Shown here: positions 11,129 through 22,025 of the stretch, piece after piece
How the letters are laid out: each line of letters starts with the position of its first letter
Numbering within the stretch: the stretch's first letter is position 1
Assembly: GCF_921294215.1 (NCBI RefSeq)
Contig: NZ_CAKLDM010000003.1
Coordinates: forward strand, 124,001 to 188,000
Origin: Vibrio marisflavi CECT 7928
GTDB lineage: Bacteria; Pseudomonadota; Gammaproteobacteria; Enterobacterales; Vibrionaceae
Direction of reading: 5' to 3'
DNA length: 64,000 nucleotides
Translations under genes and position numbers: made by a program
Notes under the pieces: model-generated
Database searches by the model: none
What the model saw: only the letters and a program-made list of their open reading frames with translations
Told to the model about the DNA's origin: nothing

Positions 11129-12016
11129 TTAAGTAACAAGAATTCCTGTTCCTATAACAGCAAGTATTGCGCCTATCCAAGCGTAAATATTTGGGCGCTG
11201 TTTAGTGTAAATCCAAAGTAGAGGAAGCAGCATTATCGGTGTCGTAGATGAGAGCAGCGCGACCAATCCAACGTTACCATCTTGCAGAGCATAAAGGATC
11301 AAAGTCATGCCGAGCGCCATAGAGAGCAGGCCATTTAACGCGGTGATTGAAAATATCTTTCTGTTCATTGGCTGGGTGGCTTTCGCAACTCTTGCACCTG
11401 AGACTCTGAAAACTAAGTGAGCGGAGAAGCCAGCAATCATCCTGATAGCAGAGGCAGTAATTGGATCTATTGATGTTTGCATGACTGGTTTAGCAATGAT
11501 TCCACCAAGAGACTGGCACAGTGCAGCTGTTAGCCCAAGAGTAATGCCTATCCAAATGTTTCCTTTTAGGGTCTCTAGCTGGTTGCTGTTTCGACTTTTC
11601 CTTCCAAAAAATATCGCGCACACGACCCCACTAAAGACCAGAGTAAAGCCGATAAATTGGAGTAAACTTAACTGCTCGCTGAATAGGAAGTACCCAAGTA
11701 CAGTCGAAAAAACAGAGTGACAAGCAAAGAGCAAACCTGATTGCCTAGGCCCCATCATGTTTAAGCAAGCAAACAAAGTGCTGTCACCGATAAAAATGCC
11801 GACAATACCGGAAAGAATCATAGGCAGTAGCATACTGGAGTTAACGCTAGCCCAGCCTCCGGAATAGAGAGAAACAATCGACAATACCACGGCGGTTAAA
11901 CCAATTCGCCAGCGGCTATAAGAAAAGGTACCTAGGTGTTGGGCAGGTTTAACGGAAAGCAACCCGGCGATTGCCCATAGAAAAGCAGCCGCGAGGGCGA
12001 GCCATTCAAAGCTCAT
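11129..12016 (-). CDS. EamA/DMT family transporter
   Basis: An integral inner-membrane protein of 295 residues with about ten predicted hydrophobic segments and an internal two-fold repeat, as in the drug/metabolite transporter superfamily. The first half starts LALAAAFLWAIAGLLSVKPA and the second repeats ITLGLTAALCQSLGGIIAKP, both EamA-type signatures. The substrate is unknown; family members export amino acids, metabolites or drugs. It follows psd on the same strand, but a strong terminator lies between them, so it is probably a separate transcript. Confidence 0.87.
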   Translation of the reverse strand: MSFEWLALAAAFLWAIAGLLSVKPAQHLGTFSYSRWRIGLTAVVLSIVSLYSGGWASVNSSMLLPMILSGIVGIFIGDSTLFACLNMMGPRQSGLLFACHSVFSTVLGYFLFSEQLSLLQFIGFTLVFSGVVCAIFFGRKSRNSNQLETLKGNIWIGITLGLTAALCQSLGGIIAKPVMQTSIDPITASAIRMIAGFSAHLVFRVSGARVAKATQPMNRKIFSITALNGLLSMALGMTLILYALQDGNVGLVALLSSTTPIMLLPLLWIYTKQRPNIYAWIGAILAVIGTGILVT

Positions 12017-12045
12017 AATAAATTCACTTAGTAAGAAGTTTGTAG

Positions 12046-12078
12046 AATAAAAAAACGAGGCTTATGTGATAAGCCTCG
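12046..12078 (-). terminator. psd terminator
   Basis: Perfect ten-base-pair stem CGAGGCTTAT / ATAAGCCTCG with a three-base loop. On the minus strand it is followed by a run of T (a tract of seven A on the plus strand at 12049-12055), so it terminates transcripts from psd. Confidence 0.9.
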
Positions 12079-12118
12079 CTAATATACCAGAGAAATGGTT
12101 TAGGGAGTTAGAAGGATA

Positions 12119-12985
12119 TTAGTTGTCCGCTTTGATATGAGCGAACTCTGTCCCCATTCTTGTTGGAACTTCATTTTGGACAGAGTTATCAAACTCGATT
12201 GCATCTTTCGCGAATAAGTTAATAACGGTTGAGCCAAGTTTGAATCGTCCCATCTCTTCGCCTTTCTTAAGAGTCACAGAGTTGTGCCCTTCACTAGGGT
12301 ATTCCCAACGATAGACAGTATTTCCTCTAGGTGGTGTTACTGTGCCAGCCCAAACCAGCTCAATGCTACCCACAATCGTTGCACCGACAAGAACTTGAGC
12401 CAATGGACCAAACTCAGTATCAAAGATACATACGACTCGTTCGTTACGAGCAAACAAGTTTGGGACATTTTCTGCTGTTAATGGGTTTACTGAGAATAGA
12501 TCCCCAGGGACATAAATCATTTGTCGTAGAGTACCATCACACGGCATATGTACACGGTGATAGTCACGTGGTGATAGATACAAGGTTGCAAAACTTCCAT
12601 CATCGAACTCTTCTGCGAGCTTGTTATCTCCGCCTAGTAGTTCCTGAGCACTAAAGTAGTGTCCTTTAGCTTGAATGAGTTGGCCGTCCTCGATATCACC
12701 AAACTGACTAACGCAAGCATCCGCTGGGTGGGTGATTACAGAGTTCTCTTCTACAATTGGGCGAGCACCAGGCTTCAACTCACGGACAAAAAACTCATTG
12801 AACGTTTTGAAATAGCTAGGATCAGAATGCAGTGCTTCATCCATATTCACGTTGTACTGTTTTATAAAAAGCTTAATCACTGAAGTGGTTAGCTTTCCCG
12901 CTTTTGCGGAGGCAAGCTTGCCTACTAAGCGAGTTAAACCATGTTGCGGAATCCAATGCTGCAAAGCAACTTTAATCTTATCCAT
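12119..12985 (-). CDS. psd: Phosphatidylserine decarboxylase proenzyme
   Basis: Inner-membrane-associated enzyme that makes phosphatidylethanolamine from phosphatidylserine. The C-terminal LGST motif ([11 protein letters not shown]) is the self-cleavage site that produces the alpha chain with its pyruvoyl group from serine. The [13 protein letters not shown] segment is the conserved catalytic region. The ATG at 12985 (MDKIKVALQ) has GGAA upstream and gives 288 residues; a longer frame begins only with TTG. It follows rsgA on the same strand after about 107 bases, the same pairing (rsgA-psd) as in E. coli. Confidence 0.97.
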   Translation of the reverse strand: MDKIKVALQHWIPQHGLTRLVGKLASAKAGKLTTSVIKLFIKQYNVNMDEALHSDPSYFKTFNEFFVRELKPGARPIVEENSVITHPADACVSQFGDIEDGQLIQAKGHYFSAQELLGGDNKLAEEFDDGSFATLYLSPRDYHRVHMPCDGTLRQMIYVPGDLFSVNPLTAENVPNLFARNERVVCIFDTEFGPLAQVLVGATIVGSIELVWAGTVTPPRGNTVYRWEYPSEGHNSVTLKKGEEMGRFKLGSTVINLFAKDAIEFDNSVQNEVPTRMGTEFAHIKADN

Positions 12986-13092
12986 TACGATAATTTCCAA
13001 TAACTATAAATATTTGGGGGCTGGTGCCGAATGTTATGCAAAGCTGCGCTAAATGTCAGCTTTTTCTGTTTGCGTCTCTGATGTTTTACGAC

Positions 13093-14148
13093 TTATAAGT
13101 CGGCTTTCTTTCTATGCGAATACTGCCTGTTGGCTTTGTTTTCACTCATGCTTTCTAGAATACGATGATAGTTCTCAAAGCGACTTTCACTGATTTCTCC
13201 ATCTTCTAGAGCTTCGCGTATTTGGCAACCAGGGTCGTCAAAATGTTTGCAGTCACGAAACTTGCAGCCACCGATATAAGGCTGAAATTCAACAAAAGCC
13301 TTGGTCACTTCGTCAGGTGTTAGGTGCCATAAGCCAAACTCGCGTACTCCCGGCGAGTCAATTAAATCACCACCTGTAGGGATATGATACAAGCGAGCCG
13401 CGGTGGTTGTATGTTGGCCTAAACCAGAATTCTCAGAAACAGCACCTTCTTCAATATCAAGGCCCGGCATTAGAGCATTTACTAAACTGGATTTACCTAC
13501 ACCGGATTGACCAACGAATATGTTTATCTTTTGCGACAGTTCTTTTTCTAGCAGATCGATGCCTTCACCACTTTCCTTGCTGACAAACAAAACTTTGTAG
13601 CCAATATCTTGGTAAATACTTAAGTGATCTGCAAAAAAGTCACGTTGCTCTTGGTCAAGTAGATCAATTTTATTGAGAACAATTAATGGAGAGATAGACA
13701 GAGTTTCCGAAGCCACTAAATAACGGTCGATGATATTAAGTGATAATTCGGGTAAAACAGAAGCAACGATCACCATTTGTTCGACATTGGCAGCGACGGG
13801 TTTGAGGCCATCGTAGTAGTCAGGTCTAGTTAACACAGAGCTTCTTGGCTCAACAGCTTCGACGACACCAGATATTCCAGCCATTTGTTCGACTCCAGGT
13901 CTCCAAATAACCTTATCTCCAGATACAAGAGTTTCGATTCCACGTCTTAAGTTGCAGCGATGTATCGTGCCTGACTCTAAATCTTCGATGTCAGCATGCT
14001 GGCCAAAACGTGTTATCACCAAACCACTTTGAGTCGCACCGAGCATGGATTCATCCCATTGAACGGTGTCTGACTCTTGCAAGCGCTTTTTCTGGTTGTG
14101 ACGAACTCGTCGAACTTGACCTTTGGTTAGCTTTTTCTTTTTTGCCAC
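13093..14148 (-). CDS. rsgA: Ribosome small subunit-dependent GTPase
   Basis: Late-stage 30S assembly GTPase (YjeQ). The GTPase motifs are circularly permuted: NKIDL (G4) precedes GQSGVGKSS (G1, about residue 213) and DSPG (G3). The N-terminal OB fold follows a lysine-rich leader ([11 protein letters not shown]), and the C-terminal zinc site [14 protein letters not shown] (near 305) is present. It starts with GTG. Divergent from orn, which acts in RNA turnover; the rsgA-orn divergence is conserved in gammaproteobacteria. Length 351 is normal. Confidence 0.97.
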   Translation of the reverse strand: MAKKKKLTKGQVRRVRHNQKKRLQESDTVQWDESMLGATQSGLVITRFGQHADIEDLESGTIHRCNLRRGIETLVSGDKVIWRPGVEQMAGISGVVEAVEPRSSVLTRPDYYDGLKPVAANVEQMVIVASVLPELSLNIIDRYLVASETLSISPLIVLNKIDLLDQEQRDFFADHLSIYQDIGYKVLFVSKESGEGIDLLEKELSQKINIFVGQSGVGKSSLVNALMPGLDIEEGAVSENSGLGQHTTTAARLYHIPTGGDLIDSPGVREFGLWHLTPDEVTKAFVEFQPYIGGCKFRDCKHFDDPGCQIREALEDGEISESRFENYHRILESMSENKANRQYSHRKKADL

Positions 14149-14322
14149 AATTTTCTACTTACTGTTTATCTCTTGGTTACTGATCGCTTTTACACCTAAT
14201 GGTGTTTTTGAGATAACTTCGGCGATATTTGCCTGATCATGTTTATAGATTCTAAGCTATCTAGGGGATCTTATTTTGGGTATAGTACCCTTTTTATAGA
14301 CAAACAAATAGGCACATCATCT

Positions 14323-14868
14323 ATGTCCTTTAGCGATCAGAACTTAATTTGGATCGATCTTGAGATGACTGGCTTAAATCCAGAAACGCATAAAATTATC
14401 GAGATCGCCACTATCGTGACAGATAAAGAGCTAAATATTTTGGCCGAAGGGCCTGTGTTAGCAATACATCAGGACGAAAAAGAACTGGATAAAATGGATG
14501 ATTGGTGTACAAGAACACACACCGGAAGCGGCTTGGTTGATCGCGTCAGAGCCAGTAAAGTATCTACCCAACAAGCCATGCAAGAGACTTTAGAGTTTCT
14601 TGAAAAATGGGTACCGCAAGGTAAATCACCAATTTGTGGAAACAGTGTAGGGCAAGATAGAAAGTTTTTGCTTAAGCACATGCCAGAGCTAGATAGTTAT
14701 TTTCACTATCGAGTGATTGATGTAAGTACCATTAAAGAGCTGACACGCCGCTGGAAAGCCGACGTAGTTGATGGGTTTTCCAAGCAAGGAACTCATTTAG
14801 CTCTAGATGATATTCGCGAATCTATTGCTGAATTGAGCTATTACCGTAAGACTATCTTTACCATCTAA
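14323..14868 (+). CDS. orn: Oligoribonuclease
   Basis: Essential 3'-5' exoribonuclease that degrades diribonucleotides, including pGpG from cyclic-di-GMP turnover. It is a DEDDh nuclease: WIDLEMTG supplies the first Asp and Glu, and [11 protein letters not shown] the last acidic residue with its partner histidine. The frame is open from 14239, but the ATG at 14323 ([10 protein letters not shown]) gives 181 residues, exactly the E. coli length, so the upstream 28 codons are taken as leader. It precedes the tRNA array, as in E. coli. Confidence 0.97.
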   Translation: MSFSDQNLIWIDLEMTGLNPETHKIIEIATIVTDKELNILAEGPVLAIHQDEKELDKMDDWCTRTHTGSGLVDRVRASKVSTQQAMQETLEFLEKWVPQGKSPICGNSVGQDRKFLLKHMPELDSYFHYRVIDVSTIKELTRRWKADVVDGFSKQGTHLALDDIRESIAELSYYRKTIFTI

Positions 14869-14993
14869 GTGCCCACCAGCTTGTTTTTATTAATTTAATT
14901 ATTACCAACAAGCGAATATTTGCACAAAATAACGAACTTTTGCCTGATTTTTAATCATTCGATAAAAAAATCAATTTTTTTTCTCAGAAGGGC

Positions 14994-15021
14994 TTGCATC
15001 AAAAGAAAATGCTCTTATAAT
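14994..15021 (+). promoter_or_regulatory. Sigma-70 promoter of the tRNA array
   Basis: TTGCAT, a 16-base spacer and a perfect TATAAT lie 31 bases upstream of the first tRNA-Gly. The bases after the -10 box (TCGCAGCCC) are GC-rich, the discriminator type found at stringently controlled stable-RNA promoters. A/T-rich sequence at about 14935-14985 could act as an UP element. Confidence 0.8.
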
Positions 15022-15052
15022 TCGCAGCCCTAAACGACGGAAACGTTGTTAA

Positions 15053-15128
15053 GCGACACTAGCTCAGTTGGTAGAGCGCAACCTTGCCAAGGTTGAGGTC
15101 ACGAGTTCGAACCTCGTGTGTCGCTCCA
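15053..15128 (+). tRNA. tRNA-Gly(GCC), copy 1
   Basis: 76 bases ending in encoded CCA. The acceptor arms GCGACAC/GTGTCGC pair perfectly, the anticodon loop is TTGCCAA with anticodon GCC, and the T arm has GTTCGAAC. First member of the array. Confidence 0.98.
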
Positions 15129-15176
15129 AATTTTAAGTACTAAAAAGTACACTCATCGCTAAGCGATGAAATCGGA

Positions 15177-15253
<77 letters not shown>

Positions 15254-15286
15254 CATTTAGTTTTTCGGCTAATGCCGGGAAACCAT

Positions 15287-15362
15287 GCGACACTAGCTCA
15301 GTTGGTAGAGCGCAACCTTGCCAAGGTTGAGGTCACGAGTTCGAACCTCGTGTGTCGCTCCA
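15287..15362 (+). tRNA. tRNA-Gly(GCC), copy 2
   Basis: Identical in sequence to copy 1 at 15053, with anticodon GCC and encoded CCA. It begins the second unit of the tandem array. Confidence 0.98.
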
Positions 15363-15410
15363 AATTTTAAGTACTGAAAAGTACATTCATCGCTAAGCGA
15401 TGAAATCGGA

Positions 15411-15487
<77 letters not shown>

Positions 15488-15520
15488 CATTTAGTTCTTC
15501 GGCTAATGCCGGGAAACTAT

Positions 15521-15596
15521 GCGACACTAGCTCAGTTGGTAGAGCGCAACCTTGCCAAGGTTGAGGTCACGAGTTCGAACCTCGTGTGTCGCTCCA
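15521..15596 (+). tRNA. tRNA-Gly(GCC), copy 3
   Basis: Identical to the other glycine copies, anticodon GCC, CCA encoded. It begins the third unit of the array. Confidence 0.98.
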
Positions 15597-15644
15597 AATT
15601 TTAAGTACTGAAAAGTACACTCATCGCTAAGCGATGAAATCGGA

Positions 15645-15721
<77 letters not shown>

Positions 15722-15791
15722 ATGATTCAAAACATTATGTCTATCGCAATTTTGTAAATAGGTTGCCAATAGATAGTAATGCAAATCTAAT

Positions 15792-15867
15792 GCGACACTA
15801 GCTCAGTTGGTAGAGCGCAACCTTGCCAAGGTTGAGGTCACGAGTTCGAACCTCGTGTGTCGCTCCA
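15792..15867 (+). tRNA. tRNA-Gly(GCC), copy 4
   Basis: Last tRNA of the array, identical in sequence to the other three glycine genes. Downstream lies a non-coding stretch to queG. Confidence 0.98.
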
Positions 15868-16454
15868 TTTTATCAGACTCAGATGATGGTTATCTTTTAG
15901 TCTAACAAAAACAGATTGTTACTGATTATTTAATCAATAACTCTAATTTTATTAACTAAAAATTTGCATAACGATTAGCCGTATTCTAGAGTTAGATGTG
16001 CTCTCAGAGCATAAACCCTAGCATTTCCAAACAGCACGCCAGAAATTGCACTTCAAGCTTTTGGCGCAAGTCTGACTGTTTTATAAGTCCCAATATAAAT
16101 ATTTTTAAACATTCACAGACTTATCCACAAATTGGCTTCTGTGGATAACTTGGTGGGTAAGTTAGATCAATCGGCAGATCAGTTGAAAGTTTCAAACTCA
16201 TTTTGCTTTTAGGCATAGATGCCGAACATTTGGGGTGGTGTCTAACTCATTAAAAATAAAGGACTTTCATTCTTAATTACGGCTTAGGTCTTTGCTCGGG
16301 CTGGATATTAAGTGATTGTTTTATTGATCTTAATCATTGGAATCCTATGTGGCTAACTTTTTTATTAAATCCAATACTTGATTGAAATTTTCTTTTTTCC
16401 ACATGTGATTTTTTTGACTACACGTCAAATAATTTGGCTATATTTTGGCAAATA
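15868..16454. other. Non-coding stretch, possible datA-like DnaA-titration locus
   Basis: No gene is seen in these 587 bases, which are AT-rich with many stops in all frames. They lie between tRNA-Gly genes and queG, the same position as E. coli datA, which sits by glyVXY and queG near orn and rsgA. Two perfect DnaA boxes face each other at 16121-16148. Single-mismatch boxes occur at 16348-16356 (TGTGGCTAA) and 16395-16403 (TTTTCCACA). I found no convincing IHF consensus by eye, which E. coli datA needs. Function is inference from position and boxes. Confidence 0.5.
16121..16148. promoter_or_regulatory. Inverted pair of consensus DnaA boxes
   Basis: TTATCCACA at 16121-16129 and its reverse complement TGTGGATAA at 16140-16148, separated by ten bases. 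Both match the high-affinity DnaA box exactly. There is no dnaA, dnaN or mnmG nearby, so this is not the replication origin. Confidence 0.75.
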
Positions 16455-17588
16455 TTATGCATCTCTTTTCAATCCCTTTTGTACAATCCTAATTAACCTT
16501 TCCTTTTTAGTTTGAATAGCGGATGCCGCTTCTGGCTGATGCTTAGCCTTTTGCTCATCCATAGCCCACTGGATATGGATGTCTAGATTACTATCTTCAC
16601 CTAATCGAGCTCTCAGTGCATCGACAATCCTATCCGAATAGGGAGCATTGCCCATGGCTATAGAGAGGTTTCTTAGCCACTGAAGGTGTCCAATACGCCG
16701 AATTGCAGAACCTTCCATATACTTAAGAAACTCAGATTCACTCCACTGAAACAGTGTGACCAGCTCGCTCGTTAAAAAGACTTTCCTACGGTGAAAATCT
16801 TTTTGTCCCGTTATGTTCGAAAATCTGTTCCAAGGGCAAACAAGTTGGCAATCGTCACAACCGTAAACTCTATTTCCAATCGCTTTTCGAAACTCGATGG
16901 GAATGACACCATCAAACTCTATTGTCAGATACGAAATACAACGTCGTGAGTCAATGACACCTTCTTCAACAATCGCTTGCGTAGGGCAAGAGGTCATACA
17001 TGCTACACATTTACCGCATTCATCCTGAGCGGGTTCATCAATCGGCAGAGGCAAATCTACCAATAGTTCTCCCAAAAAGAACCACGAGCCAGCCTGTTTA
17101 TCTAGTATTAAAGAGTGTTTGCCACTCCAACCTAATCCAGCTTTCTGGGCTAGTGGTCTTTCCAAAATCGGCGCAGAATCGACAAATGGTCGATAGCCAA
17201 ATTCGCCAACTTCTTGTTTAATCTTGTCACCCAATGCCTTTAGCTTGTTTCGTACCAATTTATGGTAGTCACGACCCAATGCATAGCGACTGATATAGGC
17301 TTGATTTGGATTGGATAAATTTGACGCGAATTGTGCCTCTGGAGGTAAGTAGTCCATTCTTACACTGATCACCCGAATTGTACCGGGGAGTAGCTCATTA
17401 GGCCGAGCTCGCATCATTCCATGTCGCGCCATCCAATCCATTTCACCATGATAATTTGCATCTAACCAACGTTGCAGTTGAGGCTCGTGCTGTCGCAAAT
17501 CTATATCGGTAATTCCAGCCTTTTGAAAGCCAAGCTCAGCAGCCCATTGCTTGATGTTTTCAGCTAGTAATACGTAATCCATCTTCAT
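16455..17588 (-). CDS. queG: Epoxyqueuosine reductase
   Basis: Cobalamin- and iron-sulphur-dependent enzyme for the last step of queuosine synthesis in tRNA: reduction of epoxyqueuosine. Two 4Fe-4S cysteine sets are visible: CGKCVACMTSCPTQAI (about residues 190-205) with a later Cys in RRCISYL, and YGCDDCQLVCPWN. The N-terminal half is the cobalamin-binding part. A longer frame begins with TTG at 17603; the ATG at 17588 follows AGAGAACC and gives 377 residues. Divergent from tsaE, as in E. coli. Confidence 0.94.
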   Translation of the reverse strand: MKMDYVLLAENIKQWAAELGFQKAGITDIDLRQHEPQLQRWLDANYHGEMDWMARHGMMRARPNELLPGTIRVISVRMDYLPPEAQFASNLSNPNQAYISRYALGRDYHKLVRNKLKALGDKIKQEVGEFGYRPFVDSAPILERPLAQKAGLGWSGKHSLILDKQAGSWFFLGELLVDLPLPIDEPAQDECGKCVACMTSCPTQAIVEEGVIDSRRCISYLTIEFDGVIPIEFRKAIGNRVYGCDDCQLVCPWNRFSNITGQKDFHRRKVFLTSELVTLFQWSESEFLKYMEGSAIRRIGHLQWLRNLSIAMGNAPYSDRIVDALRARLGEDSNLDIHIQWAMDEQKAKHQPEAASAIQTKKERLIRIVQKGLKRDA

Positions 17589-17829
17589 GGTTCTCTGGAT
17601 CAAGGATGCGGGATCTTACAGGATCTTTTTGTTAGGATCTAGATCTTGGTCGACGATTATCTGTAATGATCATTGCATCAGTTTAGTGACAAATTCGTTG
17701 TTAGTTGCGATAATTTTCTTTCTACTTACACAACAGAGCTTGTCTGTTAAATCTATCCCGGTTTACTATTTCCTCTGTTCTATAGATTTACTTCGCAAAT
17801 AAATAAAACTCCTAAAGAGAACGCATTAA

Positions 17830-18294
17830 ATGAATACAATAAAACTTGCCCTTTCTGATGAGCAAGCGACGGTTAATATCGGTGCAGAGGTTGCAAACCT
17901 ATGTACAAAGCAAACAACAATCTATTTGCATGGCGATCTTGGGGCAGGGAAAACGACATTTAGTCGAGGTTTTATTCGATCTCTTGGTCACCGTGGCAAT
18001 GTAAAAAGTCCAACGTATACCATTGTCGAGCCTTACGAATTAGACAAATGGAACGTTTATCACTTTGATTTGTATCGACTTTCAGACCCTGAAGAGCTTG
18101 AGTTTATGGGGATTCGTGATTACTTAACCTCGGATGCTATTTGTTTGGTCGAGTGGCCAGAGAAAGGCGCGGGCTTGCTGCCAGAAGCTGATCTTGATAT
18201 TGAAATGAGCTACGATGGTGAACAGCGCTCGATTTCTATACAAGCTAACAATGATTATGGACATTCATTAATTAAGAACTTGGAGTTACGTTGA
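17830..18294 (+). CDS. tsaE: tRNA threonylcarbamoyladenosine synthesis ATPase
   Basis: P-loop ATPase of the TsaB-TsaD-TsaE complex that makes the t6A37 modification in ANN-decoding tRNAs. The Walker A motif GDLGAGKTT is near residue 40, followed by [11 protein letters not shown] and the conserved HFDLYRL and VEWPEKG segments. At 154 residues it has normal length. First gene of the superoperon; its stop overlaps the amiB start (TTGA). Confidence 0.95.
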   Translation: MNTIKLALSDEQATVNIGAEVANLCTKQTTIYLHGDLGAGKTTFSRGFIRSLGHRGNVKSPTYTIVEPYELDKWNVYHFDLYRLSDPEELEFMGIRDYLTSDAICLVEWPEKGAGLLPEADLDIEMSYDGEQRSISIQANNDYGHSLIKNLELR

Positions 18295-20003
18295 TAGCTA
18301 AATTAGCTCGGACAGTTGTTGTTTTTCTTGTCCTGATTCTTTTGCCATTATCAAATATCGTTTGGGCAAATTCACTAGAAGCGATACGTGTATGGCCTTC
18401 TCCTGATGAAACTCGGGTTGTATTCGACTTAAAGTCTGATGTGGATTACAGTTACTTCTCATTAAGTAACCCACAGCGCTTAGTCGTGGATCTTAAAGAC
18501 ACAACTCTGCATGCTAAGTTACCGACTGTTGTAAAAAACAGCCCGATCCTAAAAAAGATCCGTAAAAGCACACCCCCGAATAAATCGACGTACCGATTGG
18601 TGTTTGAGCTAAAAAAGAAGAGTAAAGTTCAAATATTTAAATTGCCACCGACACCAGGTGGTCAGTACGGTCATCGATTAGTTGTTGATTTTCCCCATTC
18701 CAATACGGCTAGCAGTAACCCCCTTTTTAAGGGTTCCAGCAAAGGAATAAAAACCGATGCGCCTAAAGAAACTGGCAACAAAGAGATTGTTGTCGCTATC
18801 GATCCTGGCCATGGTGGAGAAGATCCGGGTTCTATCGGGCCAACGGGGAAATACGAAAAAACGGTCACTTTAGCTATCGCTAAGAAAATCGCCCATAAGA
18901 TGGATGCGATTCCCGGCATACGAGCTGTGTTGACTCGAACAGGTGACTACTACGTTGGCTTAAATCGACGTACTGAGATAGCACGAAAAGATAAAGCGTA
19001 CATTTTAATCTCTATTCACGCAGACGCATTTATGTCACCACAACCAAGAGGTGCTTCTGTGTTTGTTCTAAATACGCGACGAGCAAATACGGAAATTTCT
19101 CGCTGGGTGGAAAACAGTGAGAAGCAATCTGAGCTTCTTGGTGGTGCAGGGGAAGTCCTAGCCAAAAATGCGAGTGATAAAAATGTTAGCCAAACCCTGT
19201 TGGATTTGCAGTTTAGCCATTCTCAGAATGAAGGTTATAAACTAGCATCGGATATTTTGGGCAAATTAGGTAAAGTGGCTCGCTTACACCGTAGTAAGCC
19301 TGTGTATGCAAGTCTAGCGGTATTGAAATCTCCAGACATTCCTTCAGTGCTTGTCGAGACCGGCTTCATCTCTAACCCAAGTGAAGAGAGGTTACTATTT
19401 AAGCCAAGTCATCAAGACAAAATTGCCCGGGCGATCACCGAGGCAGTGGTGAAATACTTCGAAGTTGAACCGCCGCCAGGGACGTTATTTGCAAAACGAT
19501 TAGAGTCGAAGACATACAAGGTTAGACGTGGCGACTCTCTATCTCTTATTGCTAAAAGGCACGGAACCACAGTCGCCGCCCTCAAGAAAGAGAATCGTTT
19601 GAAGAGTTCTGGCTTAAGGGTGGGGCAAGTTTTAGTCATTCCAGGTAAATCTACTGACATTGTCGTACCTGTAGACAAGAATCCGATGCAAACTAAAACA
19701 GTGACACACGTTGTGAAGCGTGGAGACTATCTAGGCAAGATTGCAGACAAATATAAAGTCACTATTTCCCAAATCAAACGAGAAAATCATCTTCGTTCGA
19801 ATACTTTGTTATTGGGTCAGAAGCTTAAAATTACAGTCAGTGTAAAAGATTTACCTGTTCGTAAATATAAAGTAAGGAGAGGCGATTACCTAGGCAAGAT
19901 AGCCAGTCGCTATGGGATTCCTATCAATAGTATTCGCAAGGCTAACAAGTTGAAGACGGACGAGTTAGCTATTGGTCAAGTATTGCTTATTCCACATATA
20001 TGA
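18291..20003 (+). CDS. amiB: N-acetylmuramoyl-L-alanine amidase with three LysM domains
   Basis: Periplasmic zinc amidase that cuts septal peptidoglycan at division, activated by EnvC. A signal peptide (about 1-25, ending VWA) is followed by an AMIN domain (about 30-130) and an Amidase_3 domain (about 165-390) with zinc ligands in DPGHGG, KYEKT and SIHADA, and the catalytic Glu in [10 protein letters not shown]. Three C-terminal LysM repeats start at [18 protein letters not shown] and YKVRRGDYL. The TTG start at 18291 overlaps tsaE and has GGAG upstream. E. coli AmiB is shorter, with fewer LysM units. Confidence 0.95.
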   Translation: MIAKLARTVVVFLVLILLPLSNIVWANSLEAIRVWPSPDETRVVFDLKSDVDYSYFSLSNPQRLVVDLKDTTLHAKLPTVVKNSPILKKIRKSTPPNKSTYRLVFELKKKSKVQIFKLPPTPGGQYGHRLVVDFPHSNTASSNPLFKGSSKGIKTDAPKETGNKEIVVAIDPGHGGEDPGSIGPTGKYEKTVTLAIAKKIAHKMDAIPGIRAVLTRTGDYYVGLNRRTEIARKDKAYILISIHADAFMSPQPRGASVFVLNTRRANTEISRWVENSEKQSELLGGAGEVLAKNASDKNVSQTLLDLQFSHSQNEGYKLASDILGKLGKVARLHRSKPVYASLAVLKSPDIPSVLVETGFISNPSEERLLFKPSHQDKIARAITEAVVKYFEVEPPPGTLFAKRLESKTYKVRRGDSLSLIAKRHGTTVAALKKENRLKSSGLRVGQVLVIPGKSTDIVVPVDKNPMQTKTVTHVVKRGDYLGKIADKYKVTISQIKRENHLRSNTLLLGQKLKITVSVKDLPVRKYKVRRGDYLGKIASRYGIPINSIRKANKLKTDELAIGQVLLIPHI

Positions 20004-20036
20004 TATTTCGAACATGACAATAAATAGACGCTACCT

Positions 20037-21998
20037 ATGACGATTAAGATCCTACCAGCTCGACTTGCTAACCAAATTGCGGCTGGAGAAGTTGTTGAAA
20101 GACCTTCTTCGGTTGTAAAAGAGCTAGTGGAAAATAGTTTGGACTCTGGCGCAACTAAGATTGATATCGATATTGATCAAGGTGGTGCGAAGTTAATTCG
20201 TGTTCGTGACAATGGGAAAGGTATAGAAAAAGATCAACTTTCCTTGGCGCTAAGTCGTCACGCTACTTCAAAAATACACACGCTTGATGATCTTGAAGCG
20301 ATCGACAGTCTCGGTTTTCGGGGAGAAGCGTTAGCCAGTATCAGTTCGGTATCTCGATTAACGATGACATCTCGACCAGTGAGCCAAGAGCAGGCTTGGT
20401 CGGCGTATTGTGAAGGGCGAGATATGGAAGTGAAGTTGCAGCCCGCCGCACATCCGGTAGGAACGACCGTTGAAGTCGTCGACTTGTTTTTCAACACGCC
20501 AGCTCGGCGTAAGTTTTTGCGAACAGAAAAAACAGAATTTAGCCATATTGATGAGCTGCTAAAACGTGTAGCACTGAGCCGTTTTGATGTGACATTGACG
20601 TTGAAACACAACAATAAAGTTGTACGTCAGTATAGAAAGGCGACGAATACGCAGCAGACAGAGAAGCGTTTAGCAAGCGTGTGTGGCAATGCCTTTGTTA
20701 GAAACATGCTTGGTGTGAAGCTAGAGCATCAAGGTTTAAAGTTGCACGGTTGGATTACAGAGCCAGAAGCAGCGAGGCAACAGAGCGATTTACAGTACTG
20801 CTATGTTAATGGTCGAGTCGTAAAAGACAAATTGATTAATCATGCTATTCGTCAAAGTTACGAGACAACCTTGCGCTCTGATCAATATGCCACTTATGTG
20901 TTGTTTATCGAGCTGGATCCGCGTCAAGTAGACGTGAATGTCCATCCGGCTAAGCACGAAGTGCGCTTTCATCAAGCAAGGCTAGTGCACGACTTTATTT
21001 ATCAAGCGCTCAGTGATGCTCTTGCCCAGAGCCAAAATATCGAGCCTTCCAGTGATTCTGAAATACAAGATGTTAGTCCAACTGAATATCAAAAAACAGC
21101 TACTTCACCCGAGGGTATTGAGGCTCCATCGTCATCAGAGTTCAGTGTTAAAGAAGCTCCCGCTCGAGCTCAGTATACTCCGTCTTCATCTCCATTTAGC
21201 AGTGAGGCACATAGCCAAACAAAAGAGCCAGCCCCATATAATGACTGGCAATCAGGGAGTTCGAGGAAAAACAAATCACAAAGCCGTAGTGGGCACTCAC
21301 CGCAACCTTCAGTTTCGCAAGCTGAATTGAAGGTATACTCTGAATTACTGTCGACTCCTGACATCGCGACGAACAACGATCTAGAAACGAATGCAGTAAA
21401 TACAAATCCAGTGAGTGCAGAACGAAAAGTTATCACTCAACTAGGAAAAGCCGTTGCCGTTGTTGAAGGGCGCTACTTACTGATGAGCGATAAAGCCAAT
21501 GTGGTGTTGGTGTCTCTAAATAGAGCCGAGTGGCTAAGAAACTACCGCCAACTCGATATTCAACGTGGGTCTTTGCTTGCTCAGCCATTGCTGGTGCCTT
21601 TGTCACTAAAGCTGGATAAAGAATACATTGAAGTCGTAAAGCAGAGCCACGCATTGTGCCATCAATTTGGCTTTGAGTTTAAAGTTCGCAATGAAGCGGC
21701 AGTGATGATTATGTCTGTCCCCCAACCTTTGAGACAAAAGAACCTACAACAGCTGGTGCCAGAGATGTTGTCTTTTCTATTAGCTAGTCGGGCAAACAAT
21801 ACTGACGTAAGCACTCACTCACTAACAAAGTGGCTTTGTGATTCTACGAGTGAATTAAAGAATGACTATACTTTGTCTGAAGCCATTCAGCTTATTGCGG
21901 AATTGGAGCAACTTTGGCAAGATGCGCTGCCTTTAGACGATTCTCAGCTGGTGACACTAGCGGACTTCTCGTCTACGATTTCAAATTTACACAGTTAA
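20037..21998 (+). CDS. mutL: DNA mismatch repair protein MutL
   Basis: GHKL-type ATPase linking MutS mismatch recognition to MutH nicking and UvrD. N-terminal motifs are complete: [17 protein letters not shown] and [10 protein letters not shown], followed by NTPARRKFL and [13 protein letters not shown]. Residues about 335-460 are a low-complexity Ser/Pro/Gln linker, and the C-terminal dimerisation domain follows. No endonuclease DQHA(X)2E motif is seen, as expected where MutH exists. 653 residues; 33 bases after amiB. Confidence 0.97.
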   Translation: MTIKILPARLANQIAAGEVVERPSSVVKELVENSLDSGATKIDIDIDQGGAKLIRVRDNGKGIEKDQLSLALSRHATSKIHTLDDLEAIDSLGFRGEALASISSVSRLTMTSRPVSQEQAWSAYCEGRDMEVKLQPAAHPVGTTVEVVDLFFNTPARRKFLRTEKTEFSHIDELLKRVALSRFDVTLTLKHNNKVVRQYRKATNTQQTEKRLASVCGNAFVRNMLGVKLEHQGLKLHGWITEPEAARQQSDLQYCYVNGRVVKDKLINHAIRQSYETTLRSDQYATYVLFIELDPRQVDVNVHPAKHEVRFHQARLVHDFIYQALSDALAQSQNIEPSSDSEIQDVSPTEYQKTATSPEGIEAPSSSEFSVKEAPARAQYTPSSSPFSSEAHSQTKEPAPYNDWQSGSSRKNKSQSRSGHSPQPSVSQAELKVYSELLSTPDIATNNDLETNAVNTNPVSAERKVITQLGKAVAVVEGRYLLMSDKANVVLVSLNRAEWLRNYRQLDIQRGSLLAQPLLVPLSLKLDKEYIEVVKQSHALCHQFGFEFKVRNEAAVMIMSVPQPLRQKNLQQLVPEMLSFLLASRANNTDVSTHSLTKWLCDSTSELKNDYTLSEAIQLIAELEQLWQDALPLDDSQLVTLADFSSTISNLHS

Positions 21999-22025
21999 CC
22001 AACGGTCAACAGGCACTAGCACTAC

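Noticed and set aside
16121..16148. DnaA boxes as a chromosomal replication origin
   Set aside because: No dnaA, dnaN, gidA or AT-rich 13-mers beside them, and too few boxes; the datA-like reading fits position better.
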